Below are positions 16,680 through 25,940 of a stretch of 64,000 bases of DNA, piece by piece. Each line of letters starts with the position of its first letter. The first letter of the stretch is position 1. The position numbers and the translations under genes were made by a program. Origin of the DNA: Gymnodinialimonas sp. 57CJ19 (lineage in GTDB: Bacteria; Pseudomonadota; Alphaproteobacteria; Rhodobacterales; Rhodobacteraceae); assembly GCF_038396845.1 (NCBI RefSeq), contig NZ_CP151587.1, positions 3,198,001 to 3,262,000 of the forward strand. The letters run 5' to 3'. The notes beneath the pieces are model-generated. The model was given only the letters and a program-made list of their open reading frames with translations. It did no database searches and was not told the origin of the DNA.

Positions 16680-16844
16680 CACAGGCGCCCTCCCCCTTTT
16701 GCCATGCCCTTAAAAGGTTTAGTCTAAAACTTGCCGATCGAGGGTTCGGGGCGCTGTGAATGGTTTGCCCCAATCGGATTCCCCTGTAAGAGGGGGCGAT
16801 TGTGGCACCTGAGCCACGGCGCAGACGAAATATTGAGGCCTGAC

Positions 16845-19800
16845 TTGACTGTGAAAATCGCACTCTTCCTTTCGTCCGACGGCATTGCCTTGGCCCATCG
16901 TCAAGCCGCAGGCCATTGGGCGATGATCGGAGAGACGGCACTGGACGTGCCCGATCTAAGCGCCACGCTTGCGGGCCTGCGCGACCTTGCGGTGGAACGC
17001 GAGGGCGACGGGTTTGAGGCGCTCTTGGTGCTGCCTGACGACCAGATCCTCTACACCTCGCTGACCGCGCCGACCGCCGACCCTGAGCTGACCGCGTTTC
17101 GGATTGAGGAAGGGTTGGAGGGTCTGACCCCCTACGCCGTGACCGAGTTGGAATACGACTGGCAGGTTTTGGAAGAGGACCGGGTAAAGATCGCCGTGGT
17201 CGCCCGAGAAACGCTGGACGAAGCGCGCGGGTTTGCCGCGCAATACGGCTTCGCCGGCAAAGGGTTCGCCGCGATGCCCCCGATGGAGCGTTTCCCCGGC
17301 GTGCCGACTTTCGGGCTTGGGAAAGAGGCCGAAGCGATGGGCTTCAGCGCCGAGGGGATTGCCTTTGGCCCAGATACCCACGGCCAACCGGAAGTCCCTG
17401 CTGCGGAAACGCCCGTTGCGGCGGCTGCCGAGCAGGCGGAGCAAGACGCCGGCGAAAGCACCGTGACAGACGCCCCCGATCCCGAGGCTGCCCCCAAGGA
17501 TGACGCGCCCGAACTGTCGCTGGAGCCGCAGGGCGAGGCATCCCTACCGGTACCGCCATCTATAGAACCGCAAGACACCGTAGCCGAGCCGAATGCCGCC
17601 TTGGCCGAGGCTTTACAGGTTGCCGCAGAGGCTGAAGAAGAAACCACCGTTCAAGCCATTGAAGACCCCAGCGTTTCTGGCCCGATCACGGCATTGCCAG
17701 CAGACGACTCCCCGGCGCAGTTGCCCAACGTTGCGCCAGAATTGCCGTTGGAAACCATTGGCGACGCAGGCGACGGCGATGATCTGTTGCCCCCTGCCCC
17801 GTCGCCTGCCTCATTGCAGGCTCGGCAACGGGCGCGGGCGCTGCGCGAAACTTCGCCACCGACCGAGGCTCCGAAGAATGAAGACGTCCCAAAAGGCGAA
17901 GCGCCGCTGGAATCAGCGCCAAAGCCGGACGCCCCCGCAGATGGGCAATTCGTAGCACGTCGGGGGCCGACCGCTGCCCCCACAGGCTCGGACCGCGCGA
18001 TTGCGACGCCCACCGAGACCAGCGGCGCCGTGCCAGCACCCGACCGCGGGCGTGGCTCACTTGTTGGGCAACGCAGCTCGCGCCTTGGGCTGGCTCATCC
18101 CGATGATCCCGCCCGCAGCGCCCCAACGCCTACGTCACAGGACCACGCACCCGGCGCGGCCACACCACCTGCGGGTGCTACGCCAGCAGCGGCATCCGGT
18201 TCCCCGATGCCGCGCTTGGCCGAGCAATTGCAGCGCGTGCGCAACGCCAGCAAGGCCCGCCCCGAGGCCGCATCGGGCGAAACGCCGCCGCCGCGCCCCC
18301 GGGTGGAAATTGTGCCGCAACCACCATTGGGCGTCACCGGAGTCGCGGCGCAGCGCAAGCCCTCTCCGTTTGATGAACCGCCTGCCGGGTCGGCGAAATC
18401 CGCGACGCGCGGCGGGCGCCTTGCCGGGATATTGAAGCGTCGGTCCAACGCAAAGCCGGCCGAGGCGGACCCGCGCCCTGCCCCGCCTGTGGACACCGCC
18501 GCATCAGATGCAGCGCCTTCGCCGGAAACGACGGAAGTGGCGGCGCCGGCCCGTGGCAGTCTGCGGCGCCGTCAGAAGGCCACTGCCCCTGCGGTTGAGG
18601 GTGAAACAGCAAGCGATCGGACCTTTGCTTCGGGCCTATTGGCGCGCAAGGCGACCAAACCGACGGGCGGATCGTTCAGGACCGGCTTGGTCCTTACGGT
18701 AATCTTGCTTCTTTTGTTGGCGCTCGTGGCGATTTGGTCCGTGCTGTTCATGCCCGACAGCGCCGTCGCGCGCTTCATTGGCATCGGTCAGGATGACACC
18801 ACCATGGCCAGCGGCGTGCCCGCCCCCGTTGTGGGAACCGCACCGCCCGTCTTCGGCGTTTCCGAGACAGAGCAACCGACTTTTGCCGATGAGGCCGCAG
18901 CCGATGGCATCGTGCTGGAAGGCGATACGCCGGAACTCCCGGATATGGCCGCCAGTGATCCCGCCACGGACGCGGATATCGCCGAGCTACCGGATATTGA
19001 CGCAGACCTTGATCTGCCGCCGCTTCCCGTTATCGACCAGGGGCGCAACCCCTCGATCGAAGAAGCCGAAGCGCTTTACGCCGAGGACGGCATTTGGGCC
19101 CGGTCCCCCGAGCGGCCAGACCTGCGGCCCTTTGATCTGCTGGACCGCGTCTACACCGCCTCGATTGACCCTGAGGTCAGCGCCTTTGACGCGGTGGCCT
19201 TGCCTGATCCGGGCGTGAACCCCGGCGAAATTTTACGCCGTTTCCCCCCGCCGCCGGCCTTCGGGACCGAGTTCAACCTGACAGAGAATGGCCTGATCGC
19301 CGCAACGCCAGAAGGCGTACTGACGCCCGAGGGCGCTTTTGTCGTTTTAGGGGTGCCGCCTCGGGGCGCCGTTCCGCGCCCGCGTGAGGTGGCCGCGGCC
19401 GCGCCTGTGATTGACGCCGAGGATGCGATCCTTGCCGCCTTCCGCCCGGCCGAGCGGCCCGGTGGTCTTTCTGAAAATCGTGAACGGCAAATCCTGGGCG
19501 GACTGACGCAGGTGGAGTTGAGCGAACGCCGCCCTTCGGCCCGTCCCGCTTCGCCGCAGGAAACAGCCGCGCAGGCCTCGCTTTTCCCGGCCGAGGATGA
19601 AGCTTCCCCGACGGACCCCGATGCCGTGGATGAGGCTGTTGAACTGGCGCTTGCGGGCACAGAGCTGGCGATTGCGCGCTCCCTTTTGCCGCGTACCCGC
19701 CCCGGCAATATTGCCGAGATCGTGGCCGCCGCAGACCGCACCCCGACCGAGGCCCCCACCGCCGTTGCCGCCGCTGCCGTTTCGCCCGGCCCCGCGATTC

Positions 19801-20045
19801 CATCCAACGCCGATGTCAGCCGCGCCGCGACCGAGCGTAATGTGATCCGCCTGCGTAACGTGAATCTGATCGGCGTCAGCGGCACCTCTTCGTCGCGTCG
19901 CGCCCTTGTGCGCCTTGCCTCGGGCCGCTTTGTGCGGGTCACAGTCGGTGATCGCCTGGACGGGGGCCGGGTCGCCGCCATTGGCGAGACAACCCTGCAA
20001 TACGTGCGCAGCGGACGCACTGTGACGCTGGAAATTCCGGGCTAA
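16845..20045 (+). CDS. Large single-pass protein: GspL/PilM-like N-domain, disordered linker, PilP/GspC-like C-domain
   Basis: A 1066-residue protein. The TTG at 16845 is chosen because GAGG lies 6 bases upstream; GTG at 16851 is the alternative. Residues 1-175 resemble the actin-like cytoplasmic domain of GspL/PilM (VKIALFLSSDGIALAH ... RIEEGLEGLTPYAVTELEYDW ... KIAVVARETLDEA). About 180-610 is a Pro/Ala/Glu-rich, low-complexity linker. A single membrane segment lies near 613-636 (LVLTVILLLLLALVAIW). A second disordered stretch leads to about 1000-1066 (GTSSSRRALVRLASGRFVRV ... GRTVTLEIPG), which follows the PilP/GspC homology-region pattern. It suggests a pilus or secretion assembly component, but no such genes adjoin. 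Domain assignments are by eye. Confidence 0.7.
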   Translation: MTVKIALFLSSDGIALAHRQAAGHWAMIGETALDVPDLSATLAGLRDLAVEREGDGFEALLVLPDDQILYTSLTAPTADPELTAFRIEEGLEGLTPYAVTELEYDWQVLEEDRVKIAVVARETLDEARGFAAQYGFAGKGFAAMPPMERFPGVPTFGLGKEAEAMGFSAEGIAFGPDTHGQPEVPAAETPVAAAAEQAEQDAGESTVTDAPDPEAAPKDDAPELSLEPQGEASLPVPPSIEPQDTVAEPNAALAEALQVAAEAEEETTVQAIEDPSVSGPITALPADDSPAQLPNVAPELPLETIGDAGDGDDLLPPAPSPASLQARQRARALRETSPPTEAPKNEDVPKGEAPLESAPKPDAPADGQFVARRGPTAAPTGSDRAIATPTETSGAVPAPDRGRGSLVGQRSSRLGLAHPDDPARSAPTPTSQDHAPGAATPPAGATPAAASGSPMPRLAEQLQRVRNASKARPEAASGETPPPRPRVEIVPQPPLGVTGVAAQRKPSPFDEPPAGSAKSATRGGRLAGILKRRSNAKPAEADPRPAPPVDTAASDAAPSPETTEVAAPARGSLRRRQKATAPAVEGETASDRTFASGLLARKATKPTGGSFRTGLVLTVILLLLLALVAIWSVLFMPDSAVARFIGIGQDDTTMASGVPAPVVGTAPPVFGVSETEQPTFADEAAADGIVLEGDTPELPDMAASDPATDADIAELPDIDADLDLPPLPVIDQGRNPSIEEAEALYAEDGIWARSPERPDLRPFDLLDRVYTASIDPEVSAFDAVALPDPGVNPGEILRRFPPPPAFGTEFNLTENGLIAATPEGVLTPEGAFVVLGVPPRGAVPRPREVAAAAPVIDAEDAILAAFRPAERPGGLSENRERQILGGLTQVELSERRPSARPASPQETAAQASLFPAEDEASPTDPDAVDEAVELALAGTELAIARSLLPRTRPGNIAEIVAAADRTPTEAPTAVAAAAVSPGPAIPSNADVSRAATERNVIRLRNVNLIGVSGTSSSRRALVRLASGRFVRVTVGDRLDGGRVAAIGETTLQYVRSGRTVTLEIPG

Positions 20046-20101
20046 CCTGCTGAAAATGCGCCGCGATCCGCCGCGCACGATCCCCTGCAGCCGCAAGGCC
20101 C

Positions 20102-21490
20102 CTACAGCAGCAGCAGCGCCGCCAGGCCCAGGAACGCGAAGAAGCCGACAATATCTGTCACCGTGGTCACAAACGCGCCCGAGGCCAGCGCCGGGTCAAT
20201 CCGCAAGCGGTCCAACACCACAGGCACCAAGATGCCCGCAAGGCCCGCCACCAACAGGTTGATGATCATCGCCGCGCCGATCACGACGCCCAACATCACG
20301 GTTCCAAACCACACGATGCCCACGATCCCCATGATGACCGCAAAGATGGCGCCGTTAATCAGGCCGACGCCCGCCTCCCGCGCCACCACGCGCATCAAGT
20401 TGGAGGGGGTCAAATCCTTCGTCGCAATCGCCCGCACGGCCACCGTCAACGATTGAGTGCCCGCGTTTCCGCCCATGGATGCCACGATCGGCATCAGGAC
20501 CGCCAAGGCCACGATGGTTGCCAAGGCAACCTCGAATTGAGCAATCACCAGCGAGGCGATGATCGAGGTGACAAGGTTCACAAACAACCACGGGAAGCGC
20601 TGTTTCGTGGTTTCAATCACCCCGTCAGAAAGGCTCGATTCCTCGCCCACACCGGCAAGGCGCAGGATGTCTTCCTCGGCCTCCATATCCAGAACAATCA
20701 TCGCGTCATCGATGGTGATGACGCCCACCAAACGGCCATCGTCATCAACGACGGGAGCCGTGATCAGGTGGTATTGGTTGAAGGCATAGGCGACTTCTTC
20801 TTCCGGCAGGTTTGCCTGAATGGGACGAAAACTGTCCTCTGTGATGTCGTGCAGCTTCACCCCGCGCACCGTCGCCAGAAGGCGCCCCAACATCACGTAA
20901 CCCGTTGGCTTCATACGAGGATCTGTCAGGATGACGTGGTAGAATTCTTCCGGCAAATTTCCGGCCTGATCGCGAATGTAATCTATCGCCTCGCCCACCG
21001 ACCAATGCTCGGGGACGGCCACGATCTCTCGCTGCATAAGGCGGCCGGCGGTATCTTCAGGGTAGTTCAGCGCCGCTTCCACGGCGGCCCGATCCGCCGG
21101 TTCCAACGCCTCAAGGATCACCTCAGCCTGGTCATCGCCGGCGTCTTCCAACAGATCGACCACATCGTCCGAGTCCAACTCGCGCACGGCCACGGCGATC
21201 TGCGTATCAGGCAGCAGCGTCAGAACCTCTTCGCGCAGGCCTTCTTCAAGTTCGGACAGAACCTCGCCGTCGATGCCCTTGGACCAATGCGTTAACCAAT
21301 CTTCGCGCTCGGCGCTGGTCACCTGTTCCAACAAGTCGGCAATGTCAGCAGGATGGAGCGGTTCCATCAACGCATCGATGGCGGCCACATCGTGGGCTTC
21401 TAGGGCATCACGCAGGCGGGCGCGCAGGGATTTATCCAGCGCATAGGTGTCGCGTGCATCGTCGGTGGACTCGTCTACATCTACGGCCAT
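20102..21490 (-). CDS. mgtE: Magnesium transporter MgtE
   Basis: A 462-residue Mg2+ channel of the MgtE family. The order of parts is the N-domain (about 20-140: helical, LHPADIADLLEQV, repeated acidic DDVVDLLEDAG), two CBS domains (about 145-265, LITAPVVDDDGRLVGVITIDD) and a five-helix membrane part (from about 295) including the conserved pore region MPIVASMGGNAGTQSL. All elements are intact. The N/CBS domains sense cytoplasmic Mg2+ and close the pore. It is transcribed divergently from guanine deaminase with an 87-base gap. No Mg riboswitch is seen in that short space. Confidence 0.95.
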   Translation of the reverse strand: MAVDVDESTDDARDTYALDKSLRARLRDALEAHDVAAIDALMEPLHPADIADLLEQVTSAEREDWLTHWSKGIDGEVLSELEEGLREEVLTLLPDTQIAVAVRELDSDDVVDLLEDAGDDQAEVILEALEPADRAAVEAALNYPEDTAGRLMQREIVAVPEHWSVGEAIDYIRDQAGNLPEEFYHVILTDPRMKPTGYVMLGRLLATVRGVKLHDITEDSFRPIQANLPEEEVAYAFNQYHLITAPVVDDDGRLVGVITIDDAMIVLDMEAEEDILRLAGVGEESSLSDGVIETTKQRFPWLFVNLVTSIIASLVIAQFEVALATIVALAVLMPIVASMGGNAGTQSLTVAVRAIATKDLTPSNLMRVVAREAGVGLINGAIFAVIMGIVGIVWFGTVMLGVVIGAAMIINLLVAGLAGILVPVVLDRLRIDPALASGAFVTTVTDIVGFFAFLGLAALLLL

Positions 21491-21577
21491 GGGGTGCCCC
21501 CTGTTTTTCGCTCATAAACCGCCTAACATGGGGGCTCTAGAAGGGCTATCACCGAGAAAGAAAAACCGGAGACTACC

Positions 21578-22867
21578 GTGCAAGAACATTTGATCCTTGG
21601 CCAAGTCCTGTGCTTTGACGGCGACCCTCGCAAGCTGGGGCTGGACACTGTGCACCATGAAAGCGCAGGCGGCGTCCTGATCCGCGACGGCATGATTGCC
21701 GATGTCGGCGATGGCGCGGCTTTGCGGGCGGCGCATCCATCGGTGCCCGTCACAGACCACGGGTCCGACGTGATCTTGCCGGGCTTTGTGGACGCCCACA
21801 CCCACTACCCCCAAACGGCGATGATCGCATCATGGGGCAAGCGGCTGATTGACTGGCTCAACACCTACACGTTCCCCGAAGAAGCCCGCTTTGACGACCC
21901 CGCCTATGCCGCCGATATCGCGGGCCGCTATCTGGATCTTCTCACGGCCAACGGCACCACCACCGTCGCCAGCTACGCCACGATCCACCCCGCCTCGGTC
22001 GATGCCTTCTTTGCGGCAGCCCAAGCCCGCAATATGCGTGCGTTGACCGGCAAGACCTGTATGGACCGCAACGCGCCCGACAACCTGCGCGACACCGCGC
22101 AATCGGCCTATGACGATAGCCGCGCGCTGCTGCAAAAGTGGCACGGGCAAGACCGCCTCGGCTACATCATCACGCCGCGGTTCTCGCCCACCTCCACGCC
22201 CGAGCAACTCAGCGCCTTGGGGTTGCTCTGGGCTGAACACCCCGATTGCCTGATGCAAACCCACCTGAGCGAGCAGGTGGACGAAATCGCCTGGGTGCGC
22301 GACCTCTTCCCCGATGCGCGCGACTACCTGGATACCTACGAGGCCCACGGGCTGCTTGGAGCAAAAGGCCTCTATGGCCACGCTATCCACCTCAAACCCC
22401 GCGAAATCAGCCGCTTATCCGAGGTCGGCGCCGCGCTGATCCATTGCCCGACCTCCAATACCTTCATCGGCTCGGGCCTGTTCGACATGTCCCTTGCCGA
22501 TAAGCTTCCCGTCGGTCTCGCGACGGATACCGGCGGCGGTTCCAGCTTCTCGATGTTGCGCACCATGGCCGCCGCCTATGAGATCGGCCAGCTGCGCGGC
22601 GAGGCGCTCCACCCGGCAGAACTGCTTTGGCGCGCCACCGGCGGTTCCGCCGAGGCGCTCCACCTGTCGGACAAGATCGGCCGCGTCGCGCCAGGGTTCG
22701 AGGCCGACCTCTGCGTCCTCTCCCTCTCCTCCACCCCCGCCATTGCCCAACGCTCCGCCCGCGCCACCACGATATGGGAGGCGATCTTCCCCACCATCAT
22801 GATGGGCGACGATCGCGCCATCACGCAAACTTATGTCGCCGGCACACCGGTCACCTCGGTTCCGTAA
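21578..22867 (+). CDS. guaD: Guanine deaminase
   Basis: A 429-residue amidohydrolase converting guanine to xanthine and ammonia. The zinc motif DAHTHYPQ is near residues 71-78, followed by the family-specific MIASWGKRLIDWLNTYTFPEE. Downstream are MQTHLSEQVDEI (His metal ligand), HAIHLK, and LATDTGGGSSFSML (Asp ligand). The start is a GTG at 21578, since the upstream region lacks an in-frame ATG close by. It adds purine salvage/catabolism to the pyrimidine genes at the left of the window, though it is not linked to them. It converges on glmM. Confidence 0.95.
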   Translation: MQEHLILGQVLCFDGDPRKLGLDTVHHESAGGVLIRDGMIADVGDGAALRAAHPSVPVTDHGSDVILPGFVDAHTHYPQTAMIASWGKRLIDWLNTYTFPEEARFDDPAYAADIAGRYLDLLTANGTTTVASYATIHPASVDAFFAAAQARNMRALTGKTCMDRNAPDNLRDTAQSAYDDSRALLQKWHGQDRLGYIITPRFSPTSTPEQLSALGLLWAEHPDCLMQTHLSEQVDEIAWVRDLFPDARDYLDTYEAHGLLGAKGLYGHAIHLKPREISRLSEVGAALIHCPTSNTFIGSGLFDMSLADKLPVGLATDTGGGSSFSMLRTMAAAYEIGQLRGEALHPAELLWRATGGSAEALHLSDKIGRVAPGFEADLCVLSLSSTPAIAQRSARATTIWEAIFPTIMMGDDRAITQTYVAGTPVTSVP

Positions 22868-22899
22868 TTCCTCGTTCTTGAAATATCCCGGGGGGCGGG

Positions 22900-22958
22900 G
22901 ATTTGCCTGCAAATCACCGCATTGGGGGCAGCGCCCCCAGCACGCGGCGAAGCCGCGT
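22900..22958. repeat. Cluster of three hairpins between convergent guaD and glmM
   Basis: Three perfect short inverted repeats follow one another: GATTTGC-CT-GCAAATC (22900-22915), GGGGGC-AGC-GCCCCC (22924-22938) and ACGCGGC-GAA-GCCGCGT (22942-22958). They fill the space between two convergent stops. There is no T-tract, so they may act as transcript 3'-end stabilisers or belong to an extragenic palindrome family rather than being a classical terminator. Confidence 0.6.
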
Positions 22959-22999
22959 TCATGCCGTCTTCACCCCGGGGCGATACGCCCGCAGGACCT

Positions 23000-24343
23000 C
23001 TAAACCGCGTCCTCGACCGCGCCGACGATATCATCGACCACCGCCGTCATCAGCGCCTCATCTTCCGCCTCAGCCATCACGCGGATCAGGGGCTCCGTGC
23101 CGGATTTACGGATCAGCAAACGCCCGGTTCCGGTCAACCTCTGCTCGCCCGCCGCAATCGCGGCTTTCACGCCGGGCGTGTCCAAAGGCGTCGCGCCAAG
23201 CTCGAACCTGACGTTCTTCAACAGCTGCGGCACGGTCTCGAAACTATGGGCCAACGCGCTGGCCTTTTGCCCCGTCCGGACCATTTCCGCCAGGAATTGC
23301 AGACCCGCGATCAAGCCGTCACCGGTCGTCGCATAATCAGTCATCACGATGTGGCCCGATTGCTCTCCGCCCAGGTTCAGCCCATTGGAGCGCATCGCTT
23401 CCACCACGTGGCGGTCGCCCACAGCGGTGCGATGCAACGTGATCGCAGATTCCGCCAAATATCGCTCCAACCCCAGATTGGACATGACCGTGGCCGCCAG
23501 AGTGCGCCCCTTCAGGCGGCCTTCATCGGACCAGCGCTTGGCAAAAAGGGCCATGATCTGGTCGCCGTCGGCAACATTACCCTTCTCGTCGATCAAAATG
23601 ACCCGGTCAGCGTCGCCATCAAGGCAAATGCCCACGTCCGCGCCCACTTCCCGGATCTTTGCCGCTGCCGCCTCGGGCTTGGTGGAGCCGCAGCCGAGGT
23701 TGATGTTGAGCCCGTCAGGCTCCACCCCAAGCGGGATCACATCGGCGCCCAATTCCCACAGCACCTCTGGCGCCGCCCGGTAGGCCGCACCGTTTGCGCA
23801 ATCAATCACGACCTTTATCCCATCGAGGGTCAAGTCGCTGGGAAAGGTGGATTTAACCCGCTCCAGATACCGGAAGCGCCCGTCATCAATGCGCTTGGCA
23901 CGGCCAATGTTCGTGGATTGGACCAGATCGACGCCGTCCAAGGTCATCGTCTCAATCGCCAGCTCGGCTTCGTCATCCAGTTTGAACCCATCGGGGCCGA
24001 AGAACTTGATGCCGTTATCCACCGCCGGATTATGGCTGGCCGAGATCATCACGCCCACATCCGCCCGCATCGACGGTGTCAGCATCCCCACCGCAGGGGT
24101 CGGCACCGGCCCCAGCAACAGCACATTCATTCCGGTCGAGGTAAACCCCGCCGTCAGCGCATTCTCGATCATGTAGCCTGAAAGCCGCGTATCCTTCCCG
24201 ATCACAACCCGATGCGCCGCCGAGCCATCGCGCCGGAAGAAGCGCCCTGCCGCCGCCCCCATGCGCAGCGCCATTTCGGCGGTCATCGGATAGGTGTTGG
24301 CTTGGCCTCTTACACCGTCGGTGCCAAATAATTTACGCGTCAT
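23000..24343 (-). CDS. glmM: Phosphoglucosamine mutase
   Basis: A 447-residue phosphohexomutase interconverting glucosamine-6-P and glucosamine-1-P for UDP-GlcNAc, feeding the peptidoglycan and lipid A pathways whose later genes are at 53-64 kb. The catalytic phosphoserine is Ser103 in ISASHNP. The metal loop DGDADR, the sugar-binding GGEQSGH and the phosphate-binding [12 protein letters not shown] are all present. It starts [13 protein letters not shown], the family norm. It is 34 bases downstream of folP on the same strand, a common glmM-folP pairing. Confidence 0.97.
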   Translation of the reverse strand: MTRKLFGTDGVRGQANTYPMTAEMALRMGAAAGRFFRRDGSAAHRVVIGKDTRLSGYMIENALTAGFTSTGMNVLLLGPVPTPAVGMLTPSMRADVGVMISASHNPAVDNGIKFFGPDGFKLDDEAELAIETMTLDGVDLVQSTNIGRAKRIDDGRFRYLERVKSTFPSDLTLDGIKVVIDCANGAAYRAAPEVLWELGADVIPLGVEPDGLNINLGCGSTKPEAAAAKIREVGADVGICLDGDADRVILIDEKGNVADGDQIMALFAKRWSDEGRLKGRTLAATVMSNLGLERYLAESAITLHRTAVGDRHVVEAMRSNGLNLGGEQSGHIVMTDYATTGDGLIAGLQFLAEMVRTGQKASALAHSFETVPQLLKNVRFELGATPLDTPGVKAAIAAGEQRLTGTGRLLIRKSGTEPLIRVMAEAEDEALMTAVVDDIVGAVEDAV

Positions 24344-24377
24344 TCCAGTTCCAATACCTTCGCTTTAACCAATCAGG

Positions 24378-25388
24378 TCACTGCCCACGATGAACCGCGC
24401 GCCAAAGCGCGATCATCTGAGTGTGCATCTCAATATCATGGACGCGCAATATCTGAACGCCCTGCCCCAAGGCCCATAGGCCAATGCCCGCCGACCCTGG
24501 TCCCCGCTGGTCAGCCAGCGGTTGAGCCGCAATCGTCCCGATAAACCCTTTGCGTGACACGCCAAGCAAGATGGCGCAGCCAAGGCTGTGGAACAGTGAC
24601 ACCCGCTGGATCAGCGCAAGGTTCTGCGGTTGTGTCTTGCCAAAGCCGATGCCCGGATCGACGATAATCCTGTCGCGGGCCACACCAGCGGACACGGCCA
24701 TTTCAATGGCGTCTTGCAGCCCGTCATATACATCCAACAGAACGTCCGAATAGGCAGATGCGGCCATCGCTTGCATGGTGTCCGGGGTGGCGATGGAATG
24801 CATCAGGATCAGCGGTGCGCCTATGGCGGCGGCTACATCGGCCACTTCCGGGTCATACCGCAGGCCCGACACGTCATTCAGAATATGCGCGCCTGCCGCC
24901 ATGCCAGCCCGCGCCGCGGCTGATTTGCGGGTATCAAGGCTAATTACCGTGCCGACGCCTTGCAACGCCTCGATCACCGGGGCGGTGCGGGCAATTTCCT
25001 CCTCAGGCGTCACGAAAGCCGCACCGGGGCGCGTAGATTCGCCGCCAATGTCGATAATCTCGGCCCCCTCGGTCACCATCTGACGCGCCCGTGCCACGGC
25101 GGCCTCCAGCTCGATATGGTGCCCCCCGTCCGAGAAACTGTCGGGCGTCGTGTTCAGAATCCCCATGGTCCGAGGTTCGTCAAGCGACAGCGCACCGAGC
25201 GGGGCACGCGGTGCGCTCATCCGGCTCAGCACGTCTTCCGGCACGTCGGACAAGGGCACGATCTGCGCGGGTCCCCCACGGGACAGCCTCTCAACCCGGT
25301 CAAACCAAGCCCAACCGCCCGCCAAAGGCAGGGCGGCGACGGGGCGCGCGGGGTCAATGCTGGGGATGGCTCGCCAATAATAGGTCAT
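24378..25388 (-). CDS. folP: Dihydropteroate synthase
   Basis: A 336-residue enzyme joining pABA to dihydropterin pyrophosphate in folate synthesis. Start MTYYWRAIPS; an in-frame ATG 14 codons upstream is less likely. An N-terminal extension of about 75 residues precedes the TIM barrel with the signature MGILNTTPDSFSDGG, then DIGGESTRPGA, LILMHS, and DPGIGFGKT and SRKGFIG. All substrate loops are intact. The extension is seen in relatives as far as I know and has no known role. It is followed by glmM; folB, an earlier step of the same pathway, lies 545 bases upstream, beyond a GNAT gene on the other strand. Confidence 0.95.
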   Translation of the reverse strand: MTYYWRAIPSIDPARPVAALPLAGGWAWFDRVERLSRGGPAQIVPLSDVPEDVLSRMSAPRAPLGALSLDEPRTMGILNTTPDSFSDGGHHIELEAAVARARQMVTEGAEIIDIGGESTRPGAAFVTPEEEIARTAPVIEALQGVGTVISLDTRKSAAARAGMAAGAHILNDVSGLRYDPEVADVAAAIGAPLILMHSIATPDTMQAMAASAYSDVLLDVYDGLQDAIEMAVSAGVARDRIIVDPGIGFGKTQPQNLALIQRVSLFHSLGCAILLGVSRKGFIGTIAAQPLADQRGPGSAGIGLWALGQGVQILRVHDIEMHTQMIALWRAVHRGQ

Positions 25389-25496
25389 GGCGCGAAATAT
25401 CGCCCGATGCGGCGCGACACAAGTGTGCACAAACTATGTGCAGTATACCCGCGAATGCGGGGTCGCGCTCTGCCCGGATCTCTGGCACCAAGTGGC

Positions 25497-25940
25497 ATGG
25501 CACAAACACCTACTTTTCGGACCCAACGGCTCACCGGCCGTCCCCCTGTTCCAGAGGCGGCGCCGCTTTATGGGCGCTTGTTCGGCGACAGCGCCAAAAA
25601 TGACCTGAGCCGCGATATTCAGGACTGGAAGCGCCATTCCATCGCGCCTTGGCGCCTGTCTCATGCGGGCAATGAAGTGGGCGTCGGCGGCTTCCGCATT
25701 GGCTTTGCCGACAACGGTCTAGAGGTTCTTTTCCATTTCATACCAGAGGTTTGGGGCCAAGGCCTTGCCAGCGAATTTCTGAGGGCTGCCCTCGATTACG
25801 GGCGCGTTGATCTGCGCGAAGATCGCTTCTTTGGCTATGTGGAGCGCGACGACAACGCCTCGGTCCGCGTGATGCAAAAGGCCGGATTTGTTCCCGCGCA
25901 GAACGAGGCAGACAAACGCCTGTTGATGCGCCTTACGTAA
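25497..25940 (+). CDS. GNAT-family N-acetyltransferase
   Basis: A 147-residue acetyltransferase of the RimJ/RimL-like type that modifies an amino group with acetyl-CoA. It starts MAQTPTFRTQRLTGRPP, has the beta-bulge FHFIPEVWGQGLASEFL containing the acetyl-CoA pyrophosphate loop (W-G-Q-G-L-A, about 81-86), and ends with NASVRVMQKAGF, typical of the family. The substrate is unknown. It lies alone on the plus strand between folP and folB, and its last 8 bases overlap the end of the convergent folB gene. Confidence 0.88.
   Translation: MAQTPTFRTQRLTGRPPVPEAAPLYGRLFGDSAKNDLSRDIQDWKRHSIAPWRLSHAGNEVGVGGFRIGFADNGLEVLFHFIPEVWGQGLASEFLRAALDYGRVDLREDRFFGYVERDDNASVRVMQKAGFVPAQNEADKRLLMRLT

Noticed and set aside
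16731-16844. Longer N-terminus for the 1066-residue protein starting at 16731
   Set aside because: The added 38 residues are unlike the GspL/PilM start, and the TTG at 16845 has a well-placed GAGG.
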